This document shows positions 62,764-64,000 of a stretch of DNA of 64,000 bases, in pieces; positions within the stretch are counted from its first letter, which is position 1; the number at the start of each line of letters is the position of its first letter. Source of the DNA: Caprimulgus europaeus. Taxonomy: Eukaryota > Chordata > Aves > Caprimulgiformes > Caprimulgidae. The notes below the pieces were generated by a model, which was given only the letters and a program-made list of their open reading frames with translations, was not told where the DNA came from and did not search any database. The position numbers were made by a program, and so were the translations under genes. The stretch covers positions 16,894,816 to 16,958,815 of the forward strand of contig OU015539.1 in NCBI GenBank assembly GCA_907165065.1, given 5' to 3'.

Positions 62764-64000
62764 TATGTGTAGAGGCATTTCAGAGAAGCGTCCAACCACG
62801 CTGTGTCCTCAGAACAGGCAAGACAACTTTTACCATAAGGCTGCTCTGCAGGCACATTCTTCTTCATATGTCTAAGCTCCAGATTTCACTGCAGCTCTGT
62901 TTTGTTGATTGACACATCCCTTTGATTCCCACCACCTGGGCCCTTGGCTTGCTTACCCTCTCCTTAACTTCCTCAGCTGATTTTTGAGGAATCAATCCCT
63001 CCCCACATTGTTTCTAAGTTTAAATTTCTGCCTACCAAACCGGCAAGCTTGTTGGCAAAGATGTTTTTGCCCCATTCAGTCAGCTGGATCCCATCTCTCA
63101 CATGTAGCTGTGGACCTTCAAAGAAGGTCCCATGGTCATACAAACTGAAGCTCTGCTGCCAACACCAACTGTGCAACTAGTTGTTAAACCACAGGATCCA
63201 TCCTCAGACCCTTCCTCTCAGTGGCAGAATCAAAGACAACACCACCTCCATCCCCACACATTTGATCACTGTCCCAGTGCCCTTCTGTCACGCCTGATAC
63301 TTCCCAGATCACCCTGGCAGTATCTTTGGCACCTATGTGGAAGAGAAGTAGGGTGTAGTAGGTGGAGTGCGAGTGTGGTGGCTTCTCTACAATGTCCCAA
63401 ATTCAAGCACCCTTGCTACAAACCTCCCTAAATGACAAATTGGGTCAGCAGATGGAAACCTTTGACCCCTGCAGCAGGGAGTCTCCAAATATGATCACTT
63501 CCTTCTAGTGGTCCCAAGTGGCTCAGGGTCAGCCACTGGAGATACTCCATTTGATGGCACTCCCATCTCCTTCTCAGCTATGAGCACAGCAAACCTGTTC
63601 TTTAACTGCAAGTCATGAGCTGGAGCCTTCCTCCCGAAGTTAAAGTCACCAGCTTCCAGCCTTTGCCATGATGGGAGTTTCCATCTTCTGAATTCATAGA
63701 CATAGGCTCTTCCCATCTCTCTGCTAGAGTTGAAAGTTGAGGCTCATGAAGCTGCAGTGTCTCAGAGCAGTGCTAGTTCACCACTCTCAGATTCTGCACA
63801 GTTTGCTGGCCTCCTCCGGTAGCTCTGTCAGTTGGAGGCACAGCTCCTCAACAACTTCACAGCTCTTGGTGGGTGGAAGACTAAGTGCCCCAGCCCCAGG
63901 CACTCCGTGCTGCCTCAGACTTGAGAAGCTGCATCCTCATTCTGAAGCTCTGTCTGAGTTCAAGAGTCTAATAGTGAAAGGACAGCGAGTCCAAAACTTG
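62764..64000 (-). pseudogene. Decayed CR1-type LINE ORF1 with SGNH-esterase domain, plus start of ORF2
   Basis: The minus strand carries a broken retroelement reading frame that extends past the right edge. In order, with frame changes and stops between the pieces: an ELCLQLTELPEEASKLCRI coiled-coil-like stretch; GKGWKLVT; LQLKNRFAVL (about 63,595); VIIFGDSLLQGSKVSIC (GDS block, 63,467-63,487); TLLLFHIGAKDTAR (an altered GxND block, about 63,313-63,345); FSLYDHGTFFEG; and VRDGIQLTEWGKNIFANKLA (the DxxH block with Gln for His). It ends with LKCLYT and a stop at about 62,764, which resembles the opening of the avian CR1 ORF2. CR1-like LINEs are known to encode an esterase in ORF1. It cannot make a working protein. 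Confidence 0.75.

Overview
The window is vertebrate nuclear DNA and almost certainly avian. It is AT-rich, carries several 5'-truncated CR1 LINE copies with the bird-type 3' tail (a 'tctatgattc'-like end), and its only recognisable gene is split into many short exons with GT-AG introns. The bird order cannot be fixed from this sequence.

Positions 1-32,694 (minus strand) hold the 5' part of one large gene for a secreted gel-forming mucin. I call it the MUC2 orthologue. I traced 34 coding exons by hand from splice sites and reading phase; every junction keeps the frame, giving about 2,072 residues before the gene runs off the left edge. The order is: signal peptide (exon 1), VWD1-C8-TIL (exons 2-8), VWD2-C8-TIL (9-16), a D' segment (17-19), VWD3-C8-TIL (20-27), and then a Pro/Thr/Ser (PTS) mucin region interrupted by CysD domains (28-34). 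The C-terminal D4/VWC/cystine-knot part lies outside the window. A TATA box, a short leader and a strong start context (gccaccATGG) mark the 5' end near 32.7 kb. FOX-, GATA- and CDX-like sites lie close upstream.

The most unusual part is 1-7 kb. The CysD+PTS exon and its flanking intron have been tandemly duplicated with a period of 1,732 bp. Two copies (exons 32 and 33) are almost identical. A third (exon 31) has lost its whole CysD block but has a new splice acceptor at the deletion joint that keeps the frame. Older relics of the same intron lie on both sides, one of them next to a CR1 insertion. Two introns of the N-terminal region use GC-AG splice sites, supported by phase and homology.

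From 32.8 to 62.7 kb I recognise no known gene. There are CR1 fragments, one probable LTR fragment, simple repeats, and a few unassigned exon-like open stretches on the minus strand (notably 43,190-43,374 plus 39,800-39,999). The neighbouring mucin MUC6, expected upstream from the mammalian gene order, is not visible here. The right edge (about 62.76-64.0 kb, minus strand) is a decayed CR1-type retrotransposon ORF1 with an SGNH-esterase domain followed by what looks like the first codons of ORF2.
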